Shown: positions 1-8,405 of the stretch, one piece after another
Layout of the letters: the number at the start of each line of letters is the position of its first letter
Numbering within the stretch: position 1 is the stretch's first letter
The notes under the pieces: generated by a model
The model's database searches: none
The model's input: only the letters and a program-made list of their open reading frames with translations
Told to the model about the DNA's origin: nothing
Translations under genes and position numbers: made by a program
Assembly: GCF_963674565.1 (NCBI RefSeq)
Contig: NZ_OY771430.1
Span: 1,736,001 to 1,800,000, forward strand
From: an uncultured Carboxylicivirga sp.
GTDB lineage: Bacteria > Bacteroidota > Bacteroidia > Bacteroidales > Marinilabiliaceae
Direction of reading: 5' to 3'
Length of the DNA stretch: 64,000 bases

Positions 1-762
1 AGCAATATCAAGATTTCCAATTTCATCCAGAAAGATGGTACCTCCATCAGCCATCTCAAATCTTCCTTCCTTATCATTTCGGGCATCAGTATAAGATCCT
101 TTTTTATGACCAAACAACTCATTTTCAATCAACGATTCATTAAAAGCACCCATATCAACCGACATGAATATTTTATCATTACGTTTTGATTTTTGATGAA
201 TTGAATTCGCAACTAATTCCTTACCTGTTCCATTCTCACCTAAAATAAGCACATTCGCTTCCGAAGGAGCAACTTTATCAATGGTTCTAACAACCTCACG
301 CATTTTTTCAGAATGATAAATAAACTCCCTTTTGGGAGGTATGAATATATGATGACTTAGTTCTTTTCCTTTATTCGAAGTTTCGTCTACAAATGAAAGA
401 ACCCTGTTGATTAGCTCTTTGTGTTCAAAACGGTTACTTATTACATCTGCAGCACCTTCCTTCATTACTTTAACAGCCGAACTTAAGTCATTAGGAGAGA
501 CTAGAAACACCACTTTAGCGTCAGGATTAATCTTTAAAAGATAGTGTAACACCCTGACACCCGATTCTATGTCAATGCAATCACCATTACACGAAAAAGG
601 TAGAACAACCACATCAACTATATTAGCATGCACTATCTTTGGAATCTGGCATGGTGTTTTAGCAGTAATAACCTTTTTCACATAATCTTTCAACATTCCT
701 TCAATCCATTGAAGAACGTTTTTATCCTTCTCTACAACCAATACATTTCCCGATTTTCCCAT
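1..762 (-). CDS. Sigma-54-dependent transcriptional activator with degenerate receiver domain (partial)
   Basis: This is the first 254 codons of an NtrC-family activator; the rest lies beyond the left edge. I translated it from the ATG at 760-762. Residues 5-125 have the size and layout of a response-regulator receiver. Residues 149-254 are the start of a sigma-54 AAA+ domain, with Walker A GENGTGKE (175-182), a GAFTGA-loop variant GSYTDA (222-227) and Walker B GTIFLDEIG (241-249). The loop keeps its threonine. The receiver looks inactive: the usual DD pair is EK (11-12), the phospho-acceptor Asp is Pro55 in DVVVLP, the Thr is Ser89, and the Lys of the KPF motif is Asn110. It probably works without phosphorylation, by protein contact or level alone (inference). 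No partner kinase is visible. The C-terminal DNA-binding domain is not seen. Confidence 0.9.
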   Translation of the reverse strand, partial: MGKSGNVLVVEKDKNVLQWIEGMLKDYVKKVITAKTPCQIPKIVHANIVDVVVLPFSCNGDCIDIESGVRVLHYLLKINPDAKVVFLVSPNDLSSAVKVMKEGAADVISNRFEHKELINRVLSFVDETSNKGKELSHHIFIPPKREFIYHSEKMREVVRTIDKVAPSEANVLILGENGTGKELVANSIHQKSKRNDKIFMSVDMGAFNESLIENELFGHKKGSYTDARNDKEGRFEMADGGTIFLDEIGNLDIA

Positions 763-938
763 AATTTCCACTCATTGCACGCAATTTAATACCCAAGGGT
801 CTTAATTAGCAAGTGGTTTTTTCTGATATAAATTAAAGAGAATGGCTAAATGCTAGTTACTAACACTTTAAAAATTCAGGAATTACTAAACTTATAAGTT
901 GAATTAACATAAAGGAAAAAATCCTGTTTAAAATAACA
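763..938. other. Intergenic region between kefC-like gene and sigma-54 regulator
   Basis: The gap holds the promoter region of the sigma-54 activator. It contains a perfect 12-base palindrome AACTTATAAGTT at about 890-901, close to the end of the kefC-like gene. I see no terminator with a T-tract and no RNA gene. Confidence 0.4.
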
Positions 939-2819
939 TTACTCCTGATTCTCTTTTTCCTCGGTAATCATTGAATCGGTATCCCAGGCACAATCCATTT
1001 CGCTATAAGGGTGCTTTTGTTGAAGTAGAAGAATATTTTCGATATGCTCCGAGAATTTACGGGTTTCCATTATAAAATGAGGATCATTCATACCATATCG
1101 TTGACGAAGGTTATCCATAAATTTTCGGTCGAGATGCCTGAATGTTGTGGCAGCCCTGTGAACTCTGTAATTACTCAAACCTAAACAACGTAAAGCATCT
1201 GCACCTAAGGCAACAGCTGAATCAAATGTTTCCTGCCTGAAAGATTCAATTTTTTTATTGGCCAACTCAAGACCATGAGCCACATCAACAGCTCGAACAA
1301 CCAACTTTAAATGAGGAAAATGCTTTGCCGCCACATCAATCAGTTTATCTATCTGCTGTCTGTCTCCCATTACAATAACCAATACCTTTGCCTTAAGTGC
1401 TCCGGCAGCTTTTAACATATCTGCTTGCGTGATATCGCCATAATAGATTTTGTAACCGAATTTTTTTAAATATTCAATATTATGAGGATTGATGTCGATA
1501 ATTGTTGTATTAATTCCATTGGCATTTAAAAATCGTCCCAATACCATTCCAAATCTTCCAAATCCTGCCATAATCACCGGATTACCTTCATCTATAATAG
1601 AATCCTGTTGTAATTCCTTCGCTTCTTTATGAGAGATTCGTGGTAATATGATTCGCTCATTCACAATAAACAATAGTGGAGTAATTAGCATAGAAAGTGC
1701 TATTACAATCAATAAAACACCAGATGTAAATTCATCGTAAATGGCGTTTTGTGAAGCAAAAGCGACTAATACAAATCCAAATTCTCCGGCTTGTGACAAA
1801 CTAAAAGTGAACAATAGATTTTGAGAAGTATTGAGTTTAAAAATTCGCCCAAGAACAAATAAAACAAGAAACTTAATAAAAATAAGCAACACGAGTAATC
1901 CAAGTATTAAGCCGAAATGATCTAACAACAAGTTAAAGTTGATACTCGCACCTACAGATATAAAAAATAAGCCCAACAATAAGCCTTTTGATGGCTCAAG
2001 GTTGTTTTCGAGTTCATATCTATATTCGCTGTTTGCCAGAACCACTCCTGCCAAGAAAGTACCCAAAGCTGGTGACAAACCAACTGCATCCATACCAATG
2101 GCTACCCCAATAACCATCAACAAAGCTGTTGCCGTAAACAATTCACGCAAACCAGTATCTGCAATATACTTGAATAAATAATGAGCTACATAACGACCTC
2201 CAACAACTATAATTCCAACAGCAACCATAATTAACAGCAAATTTTTCCATCCTTCGTTGGTTAAAACAGTTGTATCCGCAACAGTTGAAGTAGCCACCTG
2301 ATTAGCCAATAAAGCCAGTATAGCAAAGATCGGTACCACAGCAATATCCTGCATTAATAATACAGAGAATCCATGTCTTCCTGCTCTTGTTTGTAATAAT
2401 CCCTTCTCTGATAAGGTTTGCAAAACAATAGCTGTTGACGAAAGTGCCAATATGAGTCCTGTTGTAATGGCTTGTGCTAAATTCAACCAGAAAAGAGATG
2501 AAATGAGCACTATAATTCCGGCTGTAAAGCCAATTTGCAATCCTCCCAAACCAAAAATCAAACGTTTCATACGCCAGAGCATACTCGGATGAAGTTCCAA
2601 TCCAATCAAAAACAACATGATAACCACTCCAAATTCAGCAAAATGCATCACGTCAGCATCTTCAGCGCCAACAAGTCCAAGTGCAAAAGGACCAATAACA
2701 ATACCTGCAATTAAATAACCCAAAACCGATCCTAAACCTATCTTTTTTGCAATGGGTACTGACACTACGGCTGCCAGCAAATACACCATCATATCAAAGA
2801 ATATTGTATCTAAATGCAT
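939..2819 (-). CDS. kefC: KefB/KefC-type K+/H+ antiporter with RCK domain
   Basis: A monovalent cation:proton antiporter of the CPA2 family, located in the inner membrane. It probably releases K+ to acidify the cytoplasm during electrophile stress. The first ~390 residues are a run of hydrophobic helices typical of Na_H_Exchanger domains. From about residue 413 there is a TrkA-N/RCK domain with the nucleotide motif GFGRFG. The C-terminus is acidic and has no second TrkA-C domain. The length of 626 residues matches E. coli KefC (about 620). The preceding gene encodes a KefF/KefG-like flavoprotein and ends one base before this start, so the two are translationally coupled. Glutathione is uncommon in Bacteroidota, so the gating ligand may differ from that in E. 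coli (inference). A generic CPA2 antiporter is the alternative. Confidence 0.88.
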   Translation of the reverse strand: MHLDTIFFDMMVYLLAAVVSVPIAKKIGLGSVLGYLIAGIVIGPFALGLVGAEDADVMHFAEFGVVIMLFLIGLELHPSMLWRMKRLIFGLGGLQIGFTAGIIVLISSLFWLNLAQAITTGLILALSSTAIVLQTLSEKGLLQTRAGRHGFSVLLMQDIAVVPIFAILALLANQVATSTVADTTVLTNEGWKNLLLIMVAVGIIVVGGRYVAHYLFKYIADTGLRELFTATALLMVIGVAIGMDAVGLSPALGTFLAGVVLANSEYRYELENNLEPSKGLLLGLFFISVGASINFNLLLDHFGLILGLLVLLIFIKFLVLFVLGRIFKLNTSQNLLFTFSLSQAGEFGFVLVAFASQNAIYDEFTSGVLLIVIALSMLITPLLFIVNERIILPRISHKEAKELQQDSIIDEGNPVIMAGFGRFGMVLGRFLNANGINTTIIDINPHNIEYLKKFGYKIYYGDITQADMLKAAGALKAKVLVIVMGDRQQIDKLIDVAAKHFPHLKLVVRAVDVAHGLELANKKIESFRQETFDSAVALGADALRCLGLSNYRVHRAATTFRHLDRKFMDNLRQRYGMNDPHFIMETRKFSEHIENILLLQQKHPYSEMDCAWDTDSMITEEKENQE

Positions 2820-2820
2820 C

Positions 2821-3411
2821 CTAATCGTTTAAGTATTCGTTAGCAAACATGTTATTTTTAATCTCTTTCAATGGTTGTTTTCCATCGCGCAACAAAGAGA
2901 TAAGCTTAATATAGTCCATCTTAGCTATGTCCAGATCTCTTTCGCTCATTAAATGTGTTCCGTGAAAAACCATAGGAGGTAAATACGTCATCTGACATAA
3001 ACTGGAAGCCTGTTTGTAAGGAAGTAAAAACTGAGTTACAGGATATTGATTATGCCCTTTGTAATTATAGGTATCTTTTGATCCTCCTGTGGTAATTACC
3101 GACATACTGTATTTACCTTTCAGAGCTTCACCAGTGCGACCGTAGGCAAAACCATGTTCCAAAACCAGGTCGAACCATTCCTTTAAAATTGCAGGGGCAC
3201 TGTACCAGTAAAAAGGATGTTGCCAAATGATTAGATCGTGTTGAAGCAACAGATCCTGCTCACGTTTAACATCAATAAAAAAGTCAGGATACTCTTCGTA
3301 TAAATCATGAAAGGTTACCCCACTCATTTTTCTCACAGCCTGAACCAAGGCACTATTTACTCTTGATTTATGCGGTAATGGATGGGCAAAAAGTATCAGA
3401 ATCTTTCTCAT
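2821..3411 (-). CDS. kefG: KefF/KefG-like NAD(P)H quinone reductase, ancillary protein of Kef system
   Basis: A flavodoxin-fold NAD(P)H:quinone oxidoreductase of the KefF/KefG/MdaB group. It opens with KILILFAHPLPHKSRVN and carries the typical IWQHPFYWYSAPAILKEW segment, then GFAYGRTGEAL and VITTGG. Such proteins bind the cytoplasmic face of Kef antiporters and activate them while reducing electrophilic quinones. An upstream in-frame start at 3438 would place the start codon on the edge of the 3440-3466 terminator hairpin. I therefore prefer the ATG at 3411, where the family homology begins (MRKILILF). The kefC-like gene starts one base after this stop, which supports the functional link. Confidence 0.88.
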   Translation of the reverse strand: MRKILILFAHPLPHKSRVNSALVQAVRKMSGVTFHDLYEEYPDFFIDVKREQDLLLQHDLIIWQHPFYWYSAPAILKEWFDLVLEHGFAYGRTGEALKGKYSMSVITTGGSKDTYNYKGHNQYPVTQFLLPYKQASSLCQMTYLPPMVFHGTHLMSERDLDIAKMDYIKLISLLRDGKQPLKEIKNNMFANEYLND

Positions 3412-3439
3412 AAACTTATATTTTGCATTAAAATACAAG

Positions 3440-3466
3440 AAAAGCCCTTCTTTTGGAAGGGCTTTT
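3440..3466 (-). terminator. Intrinsic terminator of the superoxide dismutase gene
   Basis: An 11-bp perfect stem (AAAAGCCCTTC with GAAGGGCTTTT) and a 5-base loop lie just past the superoxide dismutase stop codon. T/A runs flank both sides, so it could also work in the other direction. Confidence 0.8.
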
Positions 3467-3495
3467 AAAAGTTTATGATTGGAAATTTAAATGTA

Positions 3496-4236
3496 TTAAC
3501 CTAACCATTCTCCTTTCAATGCTTTTTCGAAACGCTTACTAACTGTTTTCCAGTTCACAATACTCCAAAAAGCGGCAATATAATCACCACGCTTATTCTG
3601 ATAGTTAAGATAGTATGCATGTTCCCAAACATCGAGTGTCATTAAAGGAATACCTTTAACTTCAGCCAAATCCATTAAAGGATTATCCTGATTTGGTGAT
3701 GAAACTACTTTTAGGCTTTTATCTTCTGTGAGTATTAACCAAGCCCAACCACTACCAAAACGTGTTTTTGCAGCCTTCGAAAACTCATCTTTAAATGCAT
3801 CAAAAGAATTAAAATCCTTCACTATGTGACTTAACAAACGAGCAGAGGGTTCACTTTTTTCAGGGCTAAGATTTTCCCAGAACAGCATATGATTGTAATA
3901 TCCTCCTCCATTATTTCTTATACCCATATCATGTTTTGAAACTTCTGCAAAAATATCGCGTATTGCCATCGTTTCAAGCGGTGAATCTTCAATTGCGGCA
4001 GTAAACTTCTTGAAGTATCCCCTGTGATGTTTATCGTAGTGTAACTCCATAGTTTCAGCATCAATATATGGCTCCAAGGCATTATACTGATATGGTAAAG
4101 CAGGGAAGAAATGACCAGATATCGGACTACTTTTTTGTTCACCTGATTGAGAAGCTCCTTGTTTGCTTCCTCCGGTTGTTGTGCATGCACCTACAGCTCC
4201 GAGTCCCAGTAAACTAATAAATTGTCTTCTTTCCAT
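3496..4236 (-). CDS. Exported Fe/Mn superoxide dismutase (probable lipoprotein)
   Basis: It converts superoxide to H2O2 and O2. The metal ligands are His66 (in LHYDKHH), His116 (in YYNHMLFW), Asp202 and His206 (in DVWEHAYY), matching the SodA/SodB pattern. The protein has about 45 more N-terminal residues than cytosolic enzymes. These begin MERRQFISLLGLGAVGAC, combining a twin-arginine motif with a lipobox whose cysteine is Cys18, followed by a Ser/Gly/Gln-rich linker. The enzyme is therefore probably Tat-exported and lipid-anchored outside the cytoplasm, unlike the usual cytoplasmic form (inference). Iron versus manganese use cannot be settled from these motifs. It is transcribed alone, with a terminator downstream. 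Confidence 0.92.
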   Translation of the reverse strand: MERRQFISLLGLGAVGACTTTGGSKQGASQSGEQKSSPISGHFFPALPYQYNALEPYIDAETMELHYDKHHRGYFKKFTAAIEDSPLETMAIRDIFAEVSKHDMGIRNNGGGYYNHMLFWENLSPEKSEPSARLLSHIVKDFNSFDAFKDEFSKAAKTRFGSGWAWLILTEDKSLKVVSSPNQDNPLMDLAEVKGIPLMTLDVWEHAYYLNYQNKRGDYIAAFWSIVNWKTVSKRFEKALKGEWLG

Positions 4237-4444
4237 AAGTTATATCGGTTTAATCGGTTTATCAAAATAATTGATTAATCTGTCAATACTAATTAAAACT
4301 ACTCAAAACCCTTTAAAAGGTTCAGCTGTAGCCTACTTACAAATAACACGTTTAACAGTTTTTTGTTTAGTTTAGTCACTTAATGTTTTTACATTTCAAA
4401 GCAAATTATTTTCTTTAAAGTCGTGCATTACAATAACCTGAATA
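4237..4444. other. Divergent promoter region between sod and PD40 gene
   Basis: An AT-rich gap of 208 bases between two divergent genes. It must hold both promoters, but I find no clean TAnnTTTG box on either strand, no hairpin and no RNA gene. Confidence 0.3.
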
Positions 4445-5986
4445 ATGAAACACATCTTTTTACTTGTTTTTACTTGTTTATTAAGTATAAGTCTGTTTGC
4501 GCAAACCAATTACAAAAAACGTGCTGACGACTATTACAAATACTATAATTACCAAAGAGCATTAAAGGATTACCAGCGCCTCTACAGAAAAGATAAAGAC
4601 AATGCAGAACTGCTTACTCTGATTTCGAACTGCATAATAAAAGATAACACCCTAAGAGAAGAAGCCATCCCCTACCTTGAAAGGTTACTGGAATTAAAGC
4701 CGAATGATATTGAAGGCAACTATAATTTTGCATTGGCTCTTTACCATGGACATGAGTTTGAGAAATCGGAAAATTACATACGAAAAAATGAAAGTCTGTT
4801 TGCAAGTAACACTGAATACAAGAAAAAAAGCGAATTACTTCTAAACAACATTAAAAATGCAAAAGCTTTGATTCAAAAACCTATTGATGTTACGTTCATC
4901 AATCTGGGTGAAAATATAAATACGGTACGAAATGAAATTAATCCTTTTGTAACCATTGATGAACAAACACTCTTTTATTCATCAGATAAGAAATACAATA
5001 GTTTTGCAGGTATATATTATTTCAATGTTTATGTATCAGAAATGAGTCAAAACATTCACCAGGATGCAAAAATTATTGGTTCGAAGGTAAATAGCATTTA
5101 CGATGAAATGGTTGCAGGTATAGAACCCAGTGGTAAAATGCTGATGGTTTATCACAACCGAATGAAAGAAGACAAAATGGCCTACGCCAATTACAATGGC
5201 AAATACAACTTTGATTTGTTACAGGATTTTGGTAATCCGTTAGATGGAAAAGGTTCGGAATTTGGAGTTTGGTTTTCTACTGGTGGCGATACAATAGTGT
5301 TTTCAGGAGACTCGGATTTTGGTGATACAGACCTCTACTATGCCATTAAACTTCCGGATAGCAGCTGGGGACCAGTTCGTGAATTACCCGGCAAAATCAA
5401 TTCGAGATACAATGAGAATTTCCCGGTAATTTCAGAAGATGGTAAACGGATTTATTTTTCATCCGACAATGAGCATTCAATGGGTGGATATGATCTTTTT
5501 TATTCTGATTTAGATACAAAGACTGGAGAATGGAGTGAACCTGTTAACATGGGTTATCCAATTAATGACACCTATGACAATTACAATATATCGTGGGTAT
5601 ATGGTAAACGACATGCGTATATTTCAGCCATCCGACCAGAAGGATTAGGTGGACGCGATATCTACAAGGTAGTTTTCAACGAAAAAGATCCATATAACTA
5701 CATCATCAAAGCAGACATAAGACTTGAAAGTGAAAAAGGTTTGATAATTCCTTCTTCGCGACCAAGAGTAACCATTACTGATACTTTAAGCAACCTGGTA
5801 GGCCAATACAGAGCTTCTGCTGATTCAGCAAAATTTATAATGGCCCTAACTCCCGGTTCATACATTGTAAGTATCGAAGGTGAAGGATTACCTGAATTTA
5901 GTCAACCTCTTGTAATACCAGAAAAATGGTACGACTCAAAAGCAGATAACTTCTTGTTTGTCATTAGAAAAAAAGAAGACGAATAA
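4445..5986 (+). CDS. Exported TPR and PD40 beta-propeller protein
   Basis: A 513-residue exported protein of unknown exact role. A signal peptide (MKHIFLLVFTCLLSISLFAQ) is followed by TPR-like helices (about 25-125) and WD40-like PD40 repeats (about 160-420), seen as FVTIDEQTLFYSSD, FPVISEDGKRIYFSSD and GGYDLFYSD. The C-terminus is a beta-sandwich-like segment. The architecture resembles the TPR/PD40 proteins that accompany OmpA-family and type IX secretion (PorE-type) proteins in Bacteroidota. Those usually end in a peptidoglycan-binding OmpA domain, which is absent here. It may be a periplasmic scaffold or sensor (inference). It stands alone between divergent and co-directional unrelated genes. 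Confidence 0.75.
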   Translation: MKHIFLLVFTCLLSISLFAQTNYKKRADDYYKYYNYQRALKDYQRLYRKDKDNAELLTLISNCIIKDNTLREEAIPYLERLLELKPNDIEGNYNFALALYHGHEFEKSENYIRKNESLFASNTEYKKKSELLLNNIKNAKALIQKPIDVTFINLGENINTVRNEINPFVTIDEQTLFYSSDKKYNSFAGIYYFNVYVSEMSQNIHQDAKIIGSKVNSIYDEMVAGIEPSGKMLMVYHNRMKEDKMAYANYNGKYNFDLLQDFGNPLDGKGSEFGVWFSTGGDTIVFSGDSDFGDTDLYYAIKLPDSSWGPVRELPGKINSRYNENFPVISEDGKRIYFSSDNEHSMGGYDLFYSDLDTKTGEWSEPVNMGYPINDTYDNYNISWVYGKRHAYISAIRPEGLGGRDIYKVVFNEKDPYNYIIKADIRLESEKGLIIPSSRPRVTITDTLSNLVGQYRASADSAKFIMALTPGSYIVSIEGEGLPEFSQPLVIPEKWYDSKADNFLFVIRKKEDE

Positions 5987-6048
5987 TCGAAAAGCAGATT
6001 AGTTTTGAATTAATCCTTTAATCATAATGGTAAAAGGGTGAATTACTC

Positions 6049-6056
6049 TATTTTTG
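6049..6056 (+). promoter_or_regulatory. Bacteroidota -7 box before the exonuclease gene
   Basis: TATTTTTG fits TAnnTTTG and lies 24 bases upstream of the ATG at 6080. No clear -33 element is seen. Confidence 0.45.
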
Positions 6057-6079
6057 TGTTTCAACTATAAAAAATAAGA

Positions 6080-6850
6080 ATGAAACTCCAGCTTAAGAAC
6101 CCCATTGTGTTTTTCGATTTGGAAACCACCGGAATCAATATTGCTAATGATCGAATTGTTGAAATTGCCATTTTGAAAGTCAGCGTGGATGGTAAAGAAG
6201 AATCGTATTGCTACAAAATAAATCCTGAAATGCCTATTCCTCCAGAATCAACTGCTATTCATGGCATCACGGATGAAGATGTAAAAGATGCCCCTACATT
6301 TAAAAAAATGGGTAAAGAGATAGCAAAAATAATGGAAGGCTGTGATATTGGAGGATTCAATTCTAACAAATTTGATGTGCCACTTTTGGCTGAGGAATTC
6401 ATAAGGGCTGAGATTGATTTCGACATGAAAAAGCGCAAGTTTGTTGACGTTCAAACCATTTTTCATAAGATGGAAAAACGCACTCTATCTGCCGCTTACA
6501 AATTTTATTGCGAAAAAGATCTCACAGACGCTCACACTGCCGAAGCAGACACACGAGCTACCTATGAAGTTTTGCTTGCTCAGCTTGAACGCTACCCCGA
6601 ACTTGAAAATGATGTTGAGTTTTTAAATACCTTCTCTTCGTTTAATAAAAATGCCGACTTTATCGGACGTATCATTTTCAATGACAAGGGAGAAGAAGTA
6701 TTTAACTTTGGAAAATACAAAGGTCAGTCGGTTGAAAAAGTTCTGGAGAAAGATCCATCGTATTATGGTTGGATGATGAACGGCGATTTTCCTCTTTTCA
6801 CTAAAAAAGTACTGACTAATATTAAACTAAGAGGTTTTAACAAGAAGTAG
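6080..6850 (+). CDS. DnaQ-family 3'-5' exonuclease
   Basis: A DEDDh exonuclease related to the DNA polymerase III epsilon subunit. Visible motifs are Exo I FDLETTG near residue 12, Exo II NSNKFDVPLL, and Exo III HTAEADTRAT with the catalytic His and Asp. The nuclease domain spans about 1-180. The C-terminus (FNFGKYKGQSVEKVLEKDPSYYGWM) matches the short DUF3820-type domain often seen in putative quorum-sensing or exonuclease proteins. It may proofread or trim DNA ends, but no polymerase gene is nearby. The FAH-family gene starts 17 bases downstream, so the two are probably co-transcribed. Confidence 0.88.
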   Translation: MKLQLKNPIVFFDLETTGINIANDRIVEIAILKVSVDGKEESYCYKINPEMPIPPESTAIHGITDEDVKDAPTFKKMGKEIAKIMEGCDIGGFNSNKFDVPLLAEEFIRAEIDFDMKKRKFVDVQTIFHKMEKRTLSAAYKFYCEKDLTDAHTAEADTRATYEVLLAQLERYPELENDVEFLNTFSSFNKNADFIGRIIFNDKGEEVFNFGKYKGQSVEKVLEKDPSYYGWMMNGDFPLFTKKVLTNIKLRGFNKK

Positions 6851-6866
6851 TTTTAAATTCAGTAGT

Positions 6867-7478
6867 ATGAAAATTTTATGCATTGGTCGCAATTACGTTG
6901 ATCACATTAAAGAGCTGAACAACCAGATGCCCGCCGAACCTGTGATTTTTTCAAAACCCGACTCGGCGCTATTACTGAAAAATCGTCCATTCTTCATACC
7001 CGATTTTGCCCAGGATTTTCATCATGAAGTGGAAGTTGTGGTAAAGATCAACCGAATAGGCAAAAATATTGCTCCTGAATTTGCCCACCGTTATTACGAC
7101 GAAGTAGCTTTAGGAATAGATTTTACAGCACGCGACCTTCAATCGAAGCTGAAAGAAAAAGGATTGCCCTGGGAAAAAGCCAAAGCTTTTGACGGTTCAG
7201 CTGTGTTATCGGAATTTGTATCAACAGATGAATTCGAAAATATTCAAAACATAGATTTCAAACTGGATGTAAACGGAGAAACCCGTCAACAAGGAAATAC
7301 CTCTTTGATGATTTACCCCATTGACCAAATCATTGCACATGTTTCGCAATACTTTACCCTTAAAATAGGAGATTTGATTTATACTGGTACACCTGCAGGA
7401 GTTGGCCCTGTCAAAATCAATGATCGTTTACAAGGTTATATGGGAAATAAAATGATGTTCGACTTTTTGATAAAATAA
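6867..7478 (+). CDS. Fumarylacetoacetate hydrolase (FAH) family protein
   Basis: A small single-domain FAH protein of 203 residues, similar in size to FAHD1-type acylpyruvases or oxaloacetate decarboxylases. It begins KILCIGRNYVDHIKE, has the metal-binding HHEVEVVV segment (Glu-x-Glu) and GIDFTARDLQ with the third acidic ligand, and ends with the family motif GDLIYTGTPAGVGP. Substrates are likely short acylpyruvates or related beta-dicarbonyl acids, but the sequence does not define which. It probably shares a transcript with the upstream exonuclease gene. Confidence 0.85.
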   Translation: MKILCIGRNYVDHIKELNNQMPAEPVIFSKPDSALLLKNRPFFIPDFAQDFHHEVEVVVKINRIGKNIAPEFAHRYYDEVALGIDFTARDLQSKLKEKGLPWEKAKAFDGSAVLSEFVSTDEFENIQNIDFKLDVNGETRQQGNTSLMIYPIDQIIAHVSQYFTLKIGDLIYTGTPAGVGPVKINDRLQGYMGNKMMFDFLIK

Positions 7479-7610
7479 CTGATAAGTCAACATACAGGAG
7501 TTCAAAGTCCGATAAGATATACAGGATTGCATCTTGGCAGCCATTTTGGATGACAGATGCGATCCTTTTATTTTAAGAGAATCCAATGTAAAATCTTCTT
7601 ATACCACATC

Positions 7611-7676
7611 TTATTGCTTATACCTGAAACAATTGGTTAAATGATCATTTATCATACAAGCAGCCTGCATAAAAGC
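7611..7676 (-). pseudogene. Leftover C-terminus of a second tag (3-methyladenine glycosylase) gene
   Basis: Reading on from the tag stop codon, the same strand encodes AFMQAACMINDHLTNCFRYKQ followed by TAA. This is a second version of the tag tail AFMQALGAYNDHITSCFRYKE, with 14 of 21 residues identical, including the zinc-ligand His and Cys. Its first codon is preceded by an in-frame TAG, and only four bases separate it from the tag stop at 7681. It has no start of its own and is not translated as Tag. It is probably the 3' end of an older tag allele left after recombination or partial duplication (inference). Confidence 0.75.
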
Positions 7677-7680
7677 CTAT

Positions 7681-8247
7681 TTATTTACTTAATTCCTTGT
7701 ACCTAAAACAACTTGTAATATGGTCATTATAAGCTCCCAATGCCTGCATAAAAGCATAACAAATAGTAGGTCCTACAAAAGCAAAACCTTCTTTTTTCAA
7801 AGCCTTACTCATTGCAATGGACTCAGGAGATGTAGCAGGCAATTCTTTTGAATCGGAATAGTGATTTTTTATGGTTTGATGGCCGGTAAACTGCCAGATA
7901 TATTTATCAAATGAGCCGTGATTTTTCTGGATTCGCAGAAAAGCCTTTGCATTTTTAACGGTGGCCACAATCTTTTGCCTGTTGCGTATAATGGATTCAT
8001 CCTGCATCAGTTCTTCAACCTTAGCATCATCGTAATTAGCAATTTTAGCTGCATTAAATCCATCAAAAGCCTGCCTGAACCCTTCCCGCTTCTTCAGAAT
8101 TGTAAACCAGCTTAAACCTGCCTGAAAAGCATCAAGAACCATAAACTCAAATAATTTATCGTCATCGTGCAAAGGCACACCCCATTCTTCATCATGATAT
8201 TTCTGCATTAATTCCGTTTGATCTACCCAATTGCATCGTGTTTTCAT
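7681..8247 (-). CDS. tag: DNA-3-methyladenine glycosylase I
   Basis: Base-excision repair enzyme that removes 3-methyladenine from alkylated DNA. The length is 188 residues, as in E. coli Tag. The zinc ligands Cys5 (MKTRCNW), His18 (YHDEEWG), His176 and Cys180 (NDHITSCF) all match the E. coli positions shifted by one. The WG motif and DAFQAGLSWFTILKKRE segment are typical. It is a single gene with no obvious adaptive-response partner beside it. A second diverged copy of its last codons lies immediately downstream (7611-7676), so the present 3' end may have been acquired by recombination. Confidence 0.95.
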   Translation of the reverse strand: MKTRCNWVDQTELMQKYHDEEWGVPLHDDDKLFEFMVLDAFQAGLSWFTILKKREGFRQAFDGFNAAKIANYDDAKVEELMQDESIIRNRQKIVATVKNAKAFLRIQKNHGSFDKYIWQFTGHQTIKNHYSDSKELPATSPESIAMSKALKKEGFAFVGPTICYAFMQALGAYNDHITSCFRYKELSK

Positions 8248-8405
8248 AGAATCGTTCTTGATGATAAATGTTTAATGCATTTATATTAACATAGCACTTA
8301 CGTACTATACTTGTAAAGACGTCCCTTTGGGACTTGTAAATTATTAAGACAACTTTAAATACTAACCTTTACAAACTACGGACTCAATGATGCTGACCGC
8401 AGACT
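8248..8405. other. Intergenic region between tag and nfeD-like gene
   Basis: A 158-base gap. It contains a short perfect inverted repeat GTCCC-TTT-GGGAC (8321-8333) flanked by two copies of CTTGTAAA. There is no T-tract and I assign no function. Confidence 0.3.

Noticed and set aside
7681..8247. Possible frameshift joining tag to its downstream tail
   Set aside because: The tag gene is complete at the normal length with all four zinc ligands, so the downstream tail is a separate remnant and not the true end.
8321..8333. GTCCC-TTT-GGGAC inverted repeat
   Set aside because: Only five pairs with a three-base loop and no T-tract; could be chance.
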